Shown in pieces: positions 16,603-24,958 of a stretch of DNA of 64,000 nucleotides; the stretch's first letter is position 1, and the number at the start of each line of letters is the position of its first letter. The DNA lies in contig NZ_JAGIBD010000001.1 in NCBI RefSeq assembly GCF_017744555.1, positions 372,001 through 436,000 of the forward strand, given 5' to 3'. Source of the DNA: Cellulomonas sp. (GTDB taxonomy: Bacteria; Actinomycetota; Actinomycetes; Actinomycetales; Cellulomonadaceae). Under the pieces are notes generated by a model. It did not search any database, was not told the origin of the DNA, and worked only from the letters and a program-made list of their open reading frames with translations. The position numbers and the translations under genes were made by a program.

Positions 16603-17436
16603 GTGCCCAATCCCGTCTTCGACAACAGTCCCGTGTTCTCGGACCCTGCCGACCGGCGGGCCCGCACCACCGCGCAGCCGGGCGGGTCGACCGCCACCGC
16701 CGGTCAGGGCAACGCGCGCACGCTCGACGTCGCGCAGCTCGACGAGATGTACGCGCTGCCGTCCGCGGGTCCCCGCGAGACCGGCCGGATGACGTACGAC
16801 GACGTGATCGTCCGCACGGGCGGGCTGCTCGCCCTGCTCGTCGCGAGCGCCGCCGTGACCTGGGTCGTCGCGCCCGGGCTCTGGGTGGTCGGCGCGATCG
16901 TCGGGCTCGTGCTCGGCCTCGTCAACGCGTTCAAGCGCAAGCCGAGCCCGCTGCTCATCTCGCTGTACGCGCTCGCGCAGGGCGTGTTCCTCGGGGGCAT
17001 CAGCCACTTCTACGAGGAGCGGTGGAACGGCATCGTCGGTCAGGCCGTGCTGGCCACGCTCGCCGTGTTCGCCACGTCGCTGTTCCTGTTCCGGTCCGGC
17101 AAGGTCCGCGTCACGCCGAAGTTCACGCGCATGGTGCTGCTCGGGCTCGTCGGCTACCTGGTGTTCTCGCTGCTCAACCTGGGCCTGATGTTCTTCGGCG
17201 TGGGTGGCGGCACCTTCGGCCCGCTGCGCAGCGGGGCCCTCGGCGTGGTCGTCGGCCTCGTCGCCGTCGCGCTCGCCGCCGCGAGCCTGGTCATCGACTT
17301 CGACTCGGTCAAGCGCGGCGTCGAGCAGGGTGTGCCGTCGCAGTACGCCTGGTACGCCGCGTTCGGCCTCGTCGTCACGCTGGTCTGGCTGTACCTCGAG
17401 CTGCTGCGGCTGCTGGCGATCTTCCGAGGGAACTGA
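16603..17436 (+). CDS. Bax inhibitor-1/YccA family membrane protein
   Basis: 277 residues. A hydrophilic N-terminus of ~70 residues (VFDNSPVFSDPADRRA) is followed by seven membrane helices; the family marker region DSVKRGVEQGVPSQYAWYAA sits before the last helix. Bax inhibitor-1 homologues are pH-sensitive calcium channels or leaks in the cases studied; the bacterial role is unclear. GTG 16603 has AGGAGG at 16592-16597, five bases away. A hairpin at 17444-17473 terminates it just before cbs. Confidence 0.88.
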   Translation: MPNPVFDNSPVFSDPADRRARTTAQPGGSTATAGQGNARTLDVAQLDEMYALPSAGPRETGRMTYDDVIVRTGGLLALLVASAAVTWVVAPGLWVVGAIVGLVLGLVNAFKRKPSPLLISLYALAQGVFLGGISHFYEERWNGIVGQAVLATLAVFATSLFLFRSGKVRVTPKFTRMVLLGLVGYLVFSLLNLGLMFFGVGGGTFGPLRSGALGVVVGLVAVALAAASLVIDFDSVKRGVEQGVPSQYAWYAAFGLVVTLVWLYLELLRLLAIFRGN

Positions 17437-17443
17437 CCGCGCG

Positions 17444-17473
17444 CCTCGGCGCGTCATCCCTGGCGCGCCGAGG
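17444..17473 (+). terminator. Terminator between Bax inhibitor-like gene and cbs
   Basis: Perfect 10-bp stem (17444-17453 with 17464-17473), 10-base loop, eight bases after the stop codon. Confidence 0.7.
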
Positions 17474-17485
17474 CAGACTCGGCTC

Positions 17486-18883
17486 GTGAAGTACGCACAC
17501 CACATCTCGGAGCTCGTCGGCGGCACCCCGCTCGTCCAGCTCACGTCCGTGACGGCAGGCCTGACGGCGACGATCCTCGCCAAGGTCGAGTACATGAACC
17601 CCGGCGGGTCCGTGAAGGACCGCATCGCGCTCAAGATGGTCGAGGCGGCGGAGGCCAGCGGCGCGCTGCGGCCCGGCGGCACGATCGTCGAGCCGACCAG
17701 CGGCAACACGGGCGTGGGCCTCGCGCTCGTCGCGCAGCGCAAGGGGTACCGCTGCGTGTTCGTCTGCCCCGACAAGGTCAGCCAGGACAAGCGCGACGTG
17801 CTGCGCGCGTACGGCGCCGAGGTCGTCGTCACGCCCACGGCCGTCCCGCCCGACCACCCCGACTCGTACTACTCGGTGTCCGACCGGCTGGTGCTCGAGA
17901 TCGAGGGCGCGTGGAAGCCGAACCAGTACGCCAACCCGAACGGGCCGGCCAGCCACTACGAGAGCACCGGGCCGGAGATCTGGGCCGACACCGACGGGCT
18001 CGTCACGCACCTCGTCGCGGGGGTCGGCACGGGCGGGACGATCACCGGCACCGGCCGCTACCTCAAGGACGTGTCCGCGTCGCGTGAGACCGGGCCCGTG
18101 GTCGTCGTCGGCGCCGACCCGGCGGGGTCCGTGTACTCCGGCGGTGACGGACGGCCGTACCTGGTCGAGGGGGTCGGCGAGGACTTCTGGCCCGCCGCGT
18201 ACGACCCGTCGGTCCCCGACGAGATCATCGCCGTCTCCGACGCCGACTCGTTCGCCATGACCCGGCGCCTCGCCCGCGAGGAGGGGCTGCTCGTCGGCGG
18301 GTCGTGCGGCATGGCCGTCGAGGCGACGCTGCGGTACGCCCGTCGTCTGCAGGACCGGGACCCGGAGGCCGCCGCCCGGGCGATGATCGTCGTGATCCTG
18401 CCCGACAGCGGCCGCGGGTACCTGTCGAAGATCTTCAACGACTCGTGGATGCGGTCGTACGGGTTCCTCGCGGCCGACGAGGGCGCGACCGTCGCGGACG
18501 TGCTCAAGACGAAGACCGGGACGCTGCCGGACCTCGTGCACACCCACCCGAACGAGACGGTGCGCGACGCCATCGAGATCCTGCACGAGTACGGCGTCTC
18601 GCAGATGCCCGTGGTCGGTGCCGAGCCGCCCGTGAAGATCGGCGAGGTCGCCGGGGCCGTCTCCGAGCGCGCGCTGCTCGACGCGGTGTTCGCGGGCGAC
18701 GCGGCCCTGTCCGACCGGGTCGACCGCCACATGTCCCCGCCCCTGCCGCTCATCGGCGTCGGCGAGGCCGTGCAGGCCGCGCGAGCTGCGCTGCAGCAGG
18801 CGGACGCGCTCATGGTCGTCGACGACGGTGCACCCGTCGGGGTGCTGACCCGGCACGACCTGCTGGGTTTCCTCGCGCGCTGA
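17486..18883 (+). CDS. cbs: Cystathionine beta-synthase
   Basis: 465 residues. PLP-dependent condensation of serine and homocysteine to cystathionine. Lys 44 in NPGGSVKDRIA is the Schiff-base lysine; EPTSGNTGVGLALVA binds the substrate carboxylate and GVGTGGTITGTGRYLK the PLP phosphate. Two C-terminal CBS domains occupy about 340-465 (LVHTHPNETVRDAIEILHEY, LGVGEAVQAA-like), with no N-terminal heme domain. O-acetylserine sulfhydrylases lack the CBS pair, favouring this call. GTG 17486 has no ribosome site; CAGACT six bases before it suggests leaderless transcription. metB in this window would complete transsulfuration. Confidence 0.9.
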   Translation: MKYAHHISELVGGTPLVQLTSVTAGLTATILAKVEYMNPGGSVKDRIALKMVEAAEASGALRPGGTIVEPTSGNTGVGLALVAQRKGYRCVFVCPDKVSQDKRDVLRAYGAEVVVTPTAVPPDHPDSYYSVSDRLVLEIEGAWKPNQYANPNGPASHYESTGPEIWADTDGLVTHLVAGVGTGGTITGTGRYLKDVSASRETGPVVVVGADPAGSVYSGGDGRPYLVEGVGEDFWPAAYDPSVPDEIIAVSDADSFAMTRRLAREEGLLVGGSCGMAVEATLRYARRLQDRDPEAAARAMIVVILPDSGRGYLSKIFNDSWMRSYGFLAADEGATVADVLKTKTGTLPDLVHTHPNETVRDAIEILHEYGVSQMPVVGAEPPVKIGEVAGAVSERALLDAVFAGDAALSDRVDRHMSPPLPLIGVGEAVQAARAALQQADALMVVDDGAPVGVLTRHDLLGFLAR

Positions 18884-18962
18884 CAGGCCCGCCCGCACCG
18901 ACGGGGTAGCCTCCGGCTGACGGCTGCGACGCCGTCCGACCACCCACGTCCGAGGGAGCACG

Positions 18963-20000
18963 ATGGCCCTGTTCGACCTGCCCCTGCCCGAGCTCGAGCG
19001 CTACCTGCCGGAGCTCGACGAGCCTGCGGACTTCGACGCGTTCTGGACCTCGACCCTCGTCGAGGCCCGCGCGCACGACCTCGCGCTCTCGGCGGTCCCG
19101 GTCGACACGGGCCTCACGCTCGTCGACACCGAGGACGTGACGTTCGCGGGCTTCGGCGGGCACCCCATCAAGGCGTGGGTGACGCGCCCGGCGGGCAGCG
19201 CGCAGAGGCGCGAGCTGCTGCCGGCGGTCGTCGAGCTCATCGGGTACGGCGGCGGTCGCGGCTTCCCGCACGAGCGGCTCGCCTGGGCCTCCGCAGGGTA
19301 CGTCCACCTCGTGATGGACACGCGCGGGCAGGGGTCGGCGTGGGGGAGCGGCGGCCACACGGCCGACCCCGTCGGCACCGGCCCGGCGTTCCCGGGTGTC
19401 ATGACCCGCGGCATCGAGGACCCCGCCGACCACTACTATCGCCGGCTCATCACCGACGCGGTGCGGGCGGTCGACGCGGTCCGGGCCCTGCCGGGCGTCG
19501 ACCCGGCGCGCGTCGCGGTCACCGGCATCAGCCAGGGCGGCGGGCTCGCGCTCGCGGTCGGCGGGCTGGCCGACGGTCTCGTCGCCGTCATGCCTGACGT
19601 GCCGTTCATGTGCCACTACCGCCGGGCCGTCGACATCAGCGACGCCAAGCCCCACGGCGAGCTCGTCGACTACCTCGCGGTGCACCGTGACCGTGAGCAG
19701 ATGGTGTTCCGGACGATGTCGTACCTCGACGGCGTGCACTTCGCCCGGCGGGCGAGCGCGCCGGCGCTGTTCTCGGTGGCGCTCCGGGACGTCACGTGCC
19801 CGCCGTCGACCGTGTTCGCGGCGTACAACCACTACGCCGGCCTGACGGGCGAGCGGCCCGCGACCGAGATCGAGGTGTACGCGTACAACAACCACGAGGG
19901 CGGCCAGGCGTTCCAGGTGGACCGTCAGATCCGGTGGCTCAAGGCCCTGCTCGACGGTCGAGCCGCCCCGGAGGGGCAGTCCGTGTCCGCCGCGGTCTGA
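18963..20000 (+). CDS. Acetyl xylan esterase / cephalosporin-C deacetylase (CE7)
   Basis: 345 residues, alpha/beta-hydrolase of carbohydrate esterase family 7, which removes acetyl groups from xylo-oligosaccharides. The three family motifs are intact: RGQ in MDTRGQGSAWG, nucleophile Ser 190 in GISQGGGLA, and the HE pair in NNHEGG near the C-terminus. No signal peptide is present, so it acts in the cytoplasm on imported oligosaccharides. ATG follows CGAGGGAG. TAGCCT at 18907-18912 is a possible -10. The stop codon starts a 14-bp tandem repeat. Confidence 0.92.
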   Translation: MALFDLPLPELERYLPELDEPADFDAFWTSTLVEARAHDLALSAVPVDTGLTLVDTEDVTFAGFGGHPIKAWVTRPAGSAQRRELLPAVVELIGYGGGRGFPHERLAWASAGYVHLVMDTRGQGSAWGSGGHTADPVGTGPAFPGVMTRGIEDPADHYYRRLITDAVRAVDAVRALPGVDPARVAVTGISQGGGLALAVGGLADGLVAVMPDVPFMCHYRRAVDISDAKPHGELVDYLAVHRDREQMVFRTMSYLDGVHFARRASAPALFSVALRDVTCPPSTVFAAYNHYAGLTGERPATEIEVYAYNNHEGGQAFQVDRQIRWLKALLDGRAAPEGQSVSAAV

Positions 20001-20036
20001 CCGCCGCCGTCCGACCGCCGCCGTCCACCGCCGTCC
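19999..20036. repeat. 14-bp tandem repeat starting at the esterase stop codon
   Basis: GACCGCCGCCGTCC at 19999-20012 and 20013-20026, then a shortened copy to 20036 and a looser one after it. The first unit begins with the GA of the stop codon TGA. Confidence 0.7.
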
Positions 20037-20066
20037 GGGGGCGCCGCCGTCCGAGCGCAGACGTGC

Positions 20067-20101
20067 GGGAGGCCGGCACCCGGGTGGGGTGCCGGCCTCC
20101 C
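20067..20101. terminator. Bidirectional terminator after the esterase gene
   Basis: Perfect 14-bp stem (20067-20080 with 20088-20101) and a 7-base loop, between convergent genes. Confidence 0.85.
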
Positions 20102-20138
20102 GACGGTCACGCTGGCGGCCGGTCGGCCGCCGTGCGGG

Positions 20139-20699
20139 TCAGACCGCGGCCGCGGCGAGCGGCCGCTCCGTGTCCGCCGTGGTCGCGGCGGCAGCGGCGG
20201 GGGTGCCGACCGAGCGGATCGCCCAGCCGATGAGGCCGAACGTGACGCCCAGGCCCATGGCGAGGAGCGCGACACCGAACGCGATGACCGAGGTGAACAG
20301 CGAGGCCCGCAGGAACGAGCCGTTCATGACAACGGTGCGCAGCGCGGTGAGCTTGGCGTAGTCGGCGTCCTTGGCGAGCTCCTCCTTGGTGGCGTCGGGG
20401 TTCGCGGCCTCGATCGCGTGGAGCTCGTTGCCCAGCTCGGCGTAGGTCTTGTCGCCCGTCGCGGTGAGCGCGTGGTGGTTGATGATCGCGGCCTGCGAGA
20501 ACGCCTCCCACGGCGTGTCGACGAGCTGGCCGCCGAACGCCGAGGCGTCGGGCGAGACGGTGATGTCCTCAGCCTTGAGGTTGCTCGACACCGCCCCCCA
20601 GGTGACGGCGCCGGCGACGAGGAAGACGCCGCCGAGGATCATGACGATCAGGCCGTAGAGGCGGGTGTGTGACGCGGTGCGAACAGTGCTGGTGCTCAT
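20139..20699 (-). CDS. Conserved two-helix membrane protein, function unknown
   Basis: 186 residues. Membrane helices at about 14-36 (LYGLIVMILGGVFLVAGAVTW) and 135-160 (SVIAFGVALLAMGLGVTFGL) bracket an external loop of ~95 residues. Homologues in actinobacteria are often labelled aromatic ring-opening dioxygenase LigA, but no dioxygenase motif can be seen here and I regard that label as an error. ATG 20699 has AAGGAG about eleven bases upstream. A 19-bp palindrome lies 52-70 bases before the start. Confidence 0.7.
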   Translation of the reverse strand: MSTSTVRTASHTRLYGLIVMILGGVFLVAGAVTWGAVSSNLKAEDITVSPDASAFGGQLVDTPWEAFSQAAIINHHALTATGDKTYAELGNELHAIEAANPDATKEELAKDADYAKLTALRTVVMNGSFLRASLFTSVIAFGVALLAMGLGVTFGLIGWAIRSVGTPAAAAATTADTERPLAAAAV

Positions 20700-21048
20700 G
20701 TCTTGTGGACTCCTTCGAGTACCCCCGGTGTGCGGGCCTCTCCAGACCCGATGAGCCGATCGGGCTCATGCCGAGATACTTTCGCGGCGTCATCTCGTTC
20801 GTGCAGGACCCAAGTCCCACGTGAGGGTGATGTGAAGACGCAGGTCATCGCGTCGTGAAAACGCCCCGGATCCGGGCGCGCGGAAGAGGGCGCGCCCGAA
20901 CCGGGGGGTCGGACGCGCCCTCCTCGTCACCGGCAGCGCATCCCCACGCCCCGGCAACGGGCCCCCTGCCACCTCGGCCGGCCGCACCCGCCGGTCCCCG
21001 AGGCCTTGACGGCCATCCGACCGCACGCGGGGCGCCTCGGCCTGGGAC
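20700..21048. other. 349-base gap: promoter region, palindrome and TetR-operon terminator
   Basis: Contains the upstream region of the 20139-20699 gene with a perfect 19-bp palindrome ATGAGCCGATCGGGCTCAT at 20751-20769 (operator or 5'-UTR stem), and the hairpin at 20886-20922. I see no gene in 20923-21048. Confidence 0.5.
20886..20922 (-). terminator. Terminator of the hydrolase/TetR operon
   Basis: 9-bp perfect base GAGGGCGCG/CGCGCCCTC extended inward with mismatches, downstream of the TetR gene on the minus strand. Confidence 0.6.
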
Positions 21049-21642
21049 CTAGGTCACGACGACGCGCCGAAGGCCGCTCACGAGGCCCTCGACCAGGAAG
21101 TCGAAGCTCGCGTCGACGTCGTCGGGCATGCCGAACCCGCCGTCGAGCTCGAGCACCACGAACCCGTGCACGGCGGCCCGCACCGCCCGGACGGCGTCGA
21201 TGCGCCGCTCGGCCGGGACGCCGAGCGCGGCGACGGCGGCGGACAGGTGGTCCACGACGGCGGCACCGGCCGCGCGGACGGCGTCCGCGTCGGGGTCGTG
21301 CACCCACAGGCTGCCCTGGACGGCCTGGTAGCGGCCCGGTGAGCGTCGGGCCAGGTCGCGCACCGTGTGCGCCATGGCGCGCAGGGTGCCGTCGGGCTCG
21401 GCAGCCGGGGCGACGTCGACCGCCGCGAGCGCGTCGCGCAGCTCCTCCACGCACACGAGCGCGACCTCCCGGCGCAGCGCCGGGAGGCCCGCGACGTGCT
21501 TGTAGAGGCTCGGCACGGCGACGCCGGCGCGGGCGGCGACGGCCGACAGCGTGAGGTCGGCGAAGCCGGTGGACCCGCCGTCGTCGACGACCGCGAGCGC
21601 GAGGGCGACGACGGCGGCGCGGTCGAGTCCCGCCCTAGGCAC
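21049..21642 (-). CDS. TetR family transcriptional regulator
   Basis: 197 residues. HTH: VVALALAVVDDGGSTGFADL, TLSAVAARAGVAVPSLYKHV with the typical LYxHV end, then a TetR_C/WHG-type ligand domain (GSLWVHDPDADAV, AVHGFVVLELDGGFGMPDDVD, SFDFLVEGL). Its start overlaps the end of the upstream hydrolase gene by eight bases, so both are one operon. A 15-bp palindrome in the operon promoter is the probable autoregulatory operator. Ligand unknown. Confidence 0.9.
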   Translation of the reverse strand: MPRAGLDRAAVVALALAVVDDGGSTGFADLTLSAVAARAGVAVPSLYKHVAGLPALRREVALVCVEELRDALAAVDVAPAAEPDGTLRAMAHTVRDLARRSPGRYQAVQGSLWVHDPDADAVRAAGAAVVDHLSAAVAALGVPAERRIDAVRAVRAAVHGFVVLELDGGFGMPDDVDASFDFLVEGLVSGLRRVVVT

Positions 21643-22507
21643 GGGCGTCGGCCCGCACCTGGAACCGTCCGGCGGCGTCGCGGGGGAGCCCCGCGAGGAA
21701 CGCGAGCGTCGCGGGGACGACGACCTCGGGCGCCTGGTGCTGCGGGTAGTGGCCGACGTCCGGGACGAGCGTGACCTCGGCGTCGATCGCGGCGCGGATC
21801 CACTCGGCCTCGGCGGCGGGGTCCGTGAAGTCGGGGTCGACCGCGCCGACGAACGCGACCGCGGGGGCGGCGACCTCGGGCACGCGGGCCTCGACCGGGG
21901 CGTGCGTGAGCTGGACCGTGAGGTGGCGGAAGGAGCGCAGGTGCGCGGGGTCCTGCATGGCGGCGCGCAGGTCGGCGACGTGCTCGTCGAGCCGTGGTGC
22001 CTTGCGGCCGCGGTTGAGCGTCGAGCGGTAGTACGTCGCCCAGACGCGGGCGCCCCACGGGCGGGCGAACAGCACGCGCATCAGGCCGTGCATGGTCGCG
22101 GTGGCGAGCGCGGGGAGCTTCCGCTCGCGCAGGAAGGGGCCGGTCAGGACGAGGCCCGCGACGAGATCGGGGCGCTCGGCCGCCGCCCAGGCGGCCGAGC
22201 CCGCACCCATCGAGTTGCCGCCGAGCACGGCCGGGCCGCCGAGGTGCTCGACGAGCGCGAGCGCGTCCTGCGCCGTGACGACGTCGCCGTGGGTGCGGAA
22301 CGTGGTGTCGGAGTCACCGTGCCCGCGCAGGTCCATGACGGCGACGCGGTGGCCGGTGTCGACGAGCGGTGCGGTGAGCTCGCGCCAGGTGCTGCGCAGG
22401 TCGCCCATGCCGGGGATGAGGACGACGAGCGGGCCGTCCGCCGGGCCGTCGACCGTGTACGCGATGCGGCCCTCGGGCCGCTGGAGGTGGTGCACCGTGG
22501 TGGTCAT
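21635..22507 (-). CDS. Alpha/beta-fold hydrolase
   Basis: 290 residues. Oxyanion region VVLIPGMGDLRSTW, DLRGHGDSD, nucleophile elbow GGNSMGAGSAAW (Ser in GNSMG), acid in GAVDPDFTD and catalytic His in VGHYPQHQ form a complete triad arrangement. The substrate is not deducible. ATG 22507 lacks a ribosome site; TAGCTT seven bases upstream suggests a leaderless mRNA. The -10 overlaps the TetR operator, so the cotranscribed TetR probably represses this operon. Confidence 0.88.
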   Translation of the reverse strand: MTTTVHHLQRPEGRIAYTVDGPADGPLVVLIPGMGDLRSTWRELTAPLVDTGHRVAVMDLRGHGDSDTTFRTHGDVVTAQDALALVEHLGGPAVLGGNSMGAGSAAWAAAERPDLVAGLVLTGPFLRERKLPALATATMHGLMRVLFARPWGARVWATYYRSTLNRGRKAPRLDEHVADLRAAMQDPAHLRSFRHLTVQLTHAPVEARVPEVAAPAVAFVGAVDPDFTDPAAEAEWIRAAIDAEVTLVPDVGHYPQHQAPEVVVPATLAFLAGLPRDAAGRFQVRADARA

Positions 22508-22514
22508 GACAGGA

Positions 22515-22520
22515 AAGCTA
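22515..22520 (-). promoter_or_regulatory. -10 element of leaderless hydrolase/TetR operon
   Basis: TAGCTT on the minus strand, seven bases before the ATG and overlapping the palindrome at 22517-22531. Confidence 0.5.
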
Positions 22521-22531
22521 ATGGCATTAGC
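22517..22531. promoter_or_regulatory. TetR operator
   Basis: GCTAATGGCATTAGC: perfect 7-bp arms around a central G, ten bases upstream of the hydrolase start and overlapping its -10. AT-rich arms stand out from the surrounding sequence. Confidence 0.7.
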
Positions 22532-22607
22532 CAAGCGCGTCAAGAGGTTGCCGTCAGCCCCAGAAGGCAAGATGGACCGGCACTGTCATCCATCGAAGGA
22601 GTACGTC

Positions 22608-23015
22608 ATGTCCGCAGCGCTTCCCGAGGCGTCCGGCTCGTTCGGCGAGAAGCCCACGCTGACCTTCCCCGACGCGCAGGCGCCCGCCGAGCTCGAGGTC
22701 GTCGTCCTGTCCCGCGGCGACGGTGCGCTCGTCGAGGCCGGCGACGACATCGAGGTGCACTACCTCGGCCAGACGTGGGGCGGCCACGTGTTCGACAACT
22801 CCTACGACCGCCGCGAGTCCATCAGCTTCCCGATCGGCGTCGGCGCCGTCATCGGCGGGTGGGACGAGGGCCTGGTCGGGCAGCAGGTCGGCTCGCGCGT
22901 GCTCCTGTCGATCCCGTCGCACCTCGGCTACGGCGACCGCGGTGCACCGTCGGCCGGCATCCGCGGCGGCGACACGCTCGTGTTCGTCGTGGACATCGTC
23001 AACACCAGCAACTGA
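22608..23015 (+). CDS. FKBP-type peptidyl-prolyl cis-trans isomerase
   Basis: 135 residues, one FKBP domain and no signal peptide, so cytosolic. Active-site residues are visible in VEVHYLGQTW-like (DDIEVHYLGQTWGGHVFDNS), SFPIGVGAVIGGWDEGLVG and the C-terminal GDTLVFVVDIV. It catalyses Xaa-Pro isomerisation during folding. ATG has GAAGGAG seven bases upstream. A terminator hairpin follows at 23026. Confidence 0.95.
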   Translation: MSAALPEASGSFGEKPTLTFPDAQAPAELEVVVLSRGDGALVEAGDDIEVHYLGQTWGGHVFDNSYDRRESISFPIGVGAVIGGWDEGLVGQQVGSRVLLSIPSHLGYGDRGAPSAGIRGGDTLVFVVDIVNTSN

Positions 23016-23025
23016 CGTCCTCGCG

Positions 23026-23064
23026 CGGGCGGGGTCCGGGGTGCACACCCTCGGACCTCGCCCG
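23026..23064 (+). terminator. Terminator of the FKBP gene
   Basis: 13-bp stem with one G-T pair (23026-23038 with 23052-23064), the loop itself containing GGGT/ACCC, eleven bases after the stop. Confidence 0.7.
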
Positions 23065-23093
23065 TCGACGTTCCCGCAGGCGGCGGCCGCCCG

Positions 23094-23099
23094 TATCCT
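23094..23099 (+). promoter_or_regulatory. -10 element of leaderless MerR gene
   Basis: TATCCT seven bases before GTG 23107, which has no Shine-Dalgarno. Confidence 0.5.
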
Positions 23100-23106
23100 C
23101 GGGCCC

Positions 23107-23955
23107 GTGCGCGACGACGCGGATCTCACGATCGGGGAGTTCGCCCGCAGGTCGGGTCTCTCGCTGAAGGCCCTGCGCCTGTACGACGCGCGCGGGATCC
23201 TGCCGCCCGAGCGCGTCGACCCCGACAACGGGTACCGGTACTACGCGCCGCGCCAGCTCGACCGGGCCCGCACGATCGCGCTGCTGCGACGGCTCGACAT
23301 GCCCCTCGCCCTCGTCGCGGACCTGGTCGGGCGCCCCGGCGACGAGCTCGCCGACGCCGTCCGCTCGTGGTGGGCCGACCGGCGGCGCGAGCTCGACGAC
23401 CGCGGACCGGCGGTCGACCTCGTGGTGGGCACCCTCGCGGCCCCGGACCGGCGCCCGGACGGGCCGGTGAGCGGGTTCAGCAGCGAGGACGTCGTGGTCG
23501 CGCAGGCGCCCGCGCGACGCGTCGCGACGATCCGCCGGCACGTCACCCAGGCCGAGCTCGTCGCGACGTTCATGGCGGACGTCCTCACGATCCGCGAGCA
23601 CCTCGCGGGGGCGGGGGCCACGACCGACCACGAGTTCTGGGTGCTGTTCCACGGTGCCGTCGGCCCGGACGGCGACGGGCCCGTCGAGACGTGCGTGCCC
23701 TACGAGGGCCACGCCGACCCCGCGGGGGCGATCGTGCTGCGCGAGGAACCCGCCCACCGGATGGCGTCCGTGCCGGTGACCGCGCAGGACTGCTGCTACC
23801 CGCAGATCATCGGCGCCTACCTCGCGCTCGAGGGGTGGTTCGCCGAGCGCGGGCTCGACGGCGCCGGACCGGTCCGCGAGCTGTACCCGGTGCCGTGGTC
23901 GGACGAGGGCGTCGTCGCCCACGTCGCGCAGCCGCTGCCTGCCCCTCGCCTCTGA
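23107..23955 (+). CDS. MerR family regulator with GyrI-like effector domain
   Basis: 282 residues. N-terminal MerR HTH: LTIGEFARRSGLSLKALRLY, then PERVDPDNGYRYYAPRQLDR; a helical linker; and from about residue 125 a GyrI/BmrR-like ligand-binding domain (VVVAQAPARRVATIRRHV, GAYLALEGWFAERGL, RELYPVPWSDEG). Such proteins bind hydrophobic cations or other small molecules and activate transcription by DNA distortion. No operon partner is obvious. The 3' end runs into a loose repeat of GCCCCT(T/C)GCC at 23940-23985. Confidence 0.88.
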   Translation: MRDDADLTIGEFARRSGLSLKALRLYDARGILPPERVDPDNGYRYYAPRQLDRARTIALLRRLDMPLALVADLVGRPGDELADAVRSWWADRRRELDDRGPAVDLVVGTLAAPDRRPDGPVSGFSSEDVVVAQAPARRVATIRRHVTQAELVATFMADVLTIREHLAGAGATTDHEFWVLFHGAVGPDGDGPVETCVPYEGHADPAGAIVLREEPAHRMASVPVTAQDCCYPQIIGAYLALEGWFAERGLDGAGPVRELYPVPWSDEGVVAHVAQPLPAPRL

Positions 23956-24008
23956 CCTCGCCCCTTGCCCCTTGACCCTGCCCCAGGGGCAGACCGGACG
24001 CTGACGGC

Positions 24009-24953
24009 ATGCCGCACCTCGACGCGTACGCCCAGCACAGCCCCTACTCCGACCCCGGCGCGCACGGCGCGCTGCTCAAGGAGATCGAGCCGACGCCGCC
24101 CGCGCTGCACCAGGCGGCGTGCGCGACGATCGTCCACTACCGCGGTCAGGCGTCCGAGCTCGCCGAGGGCCAGGACCGCGACATCGACCTGCGCTGGCTG
24201 TCCGACGTCCTCGACGTCGCGACGACGCGCGTCCCGGGCTCGTTCCGCGCGGACCGCGCGGTCCCGGACCGGGTCGCGGGCTGCTGCCGCGACCACGCGC
24301 TGTTCGCCGTCGCGGTGCTGCGCGAGCACGGCGTCCCGGCCAGGACGCGGGTCGGGTTCGCCGGGTACTTCGAGCGCGGGTTCCACCACGACCACGTGGT
24401 CGCCGAGCTGTGGGACGGCGAGCGTTGGGTGCGGTTCGACCCTGAGCTCGACCCGGTGACCGGCCCCGTGGAGGGCCCGCAGCCGTGGGGCTTCGACGTC
24501 GATGACATGCCCACCGGTCCGGGGGCGCCGTTCCAGACGGCCGCCGAGGTGTGGCAGCAGGTCCGTGCCGGGACCGTCGACGCGGGCGTGTACGGCGTCG
24601 ACGTGTCGATGCCCGAGCTGTGCGGTGCCGAGTTCGTGCGCGGGTACGTCGTCGAGGAGCTCGCGCACCGGCAGCGCGAGGAGCTGCTGCTGTGGGACGT
24701 GTGGGGCGACACCGTGCCGCGCGACCTCGCGGACGCGCTGCCGCCGGAGGACGAGCTCGACGCGCTCGTCGACCACCTCGCCGACCTGCTCGTGCGCGCC
24801 GACGCGGGGGACGCCGACGCCGAGGCCGCGCTGGATGCGCTGTACGAGACGAACCCGAGGCTCAACCCGGGAGGCGGGGTCCTCACGCTGTCGCCGACCG
24901 GCCGCGTGGGCGGCACCGACCTGGCGGCCAGGACGACGACCTGGCAGCCCTAG
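24009..24953 (+). CDS. Transglutaminase-like cysteine protease-fold protein
   Basis: 314 residues. Transglutaminase-like core: Cys in VAGCCRDHALFAVAVLREHG (Cys 92/93), His in FHHDHVVAELWDG and Asp in WVRFDPELDP give the Cys-His-Asp triad order. The C-terminal half (RGYVVEELAHRQREELLLWD, PRDLADALPPEDELDALVDH) is helical and unassigned. It may be a peptidase or ligase; substrate unknown and no signal peptide. It ends five bases from the end of the convergent alditol oxidase gene, with no room for a terminator. Confidence 0.8.
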   Translation: MPHLDAYAQHSPYSDPGAHGALLKEIEPTPPALHQAACATIVHYRGQASELAEGQDRDIDLRWLSDVLDVATTRVPGSFRADRAVPDRVAGCCRDHALFAVAVLREHGVPARTRVGFAGYFERGFHHDHVVAELWDGERWVRFDPELDPVTGPVEGPQPWGFDVDDMPTGPGAPFQTAAEVWQQVRAGTVDAGVYGVDVSMPELCGAEFVRGYVVEELAHRQREELLLWDVWGDTVPRDLADALPPEDELDALVDHLADLLVRADAGDADAEAALDALYETNPRLNPGGGVLTLSPTGRVGGTDLAARTTTWQP

Positions 24954-24958
24954 GTCGC

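Noticed and set aside
20139..20699. Aromatic ring-opening dioxygenase LigA
   Set aside because: The protein is a two-helix membrane protein with no metal-binding or dioxygenase motif; the name appears to be a propagated database error.
20760..20820. Upstream ORF starting in the palindrome before the 20139-20699 gene
   Set aside because: It would run out of frame into the membrane protein gene without a ribosome site or a recognisable peptide.
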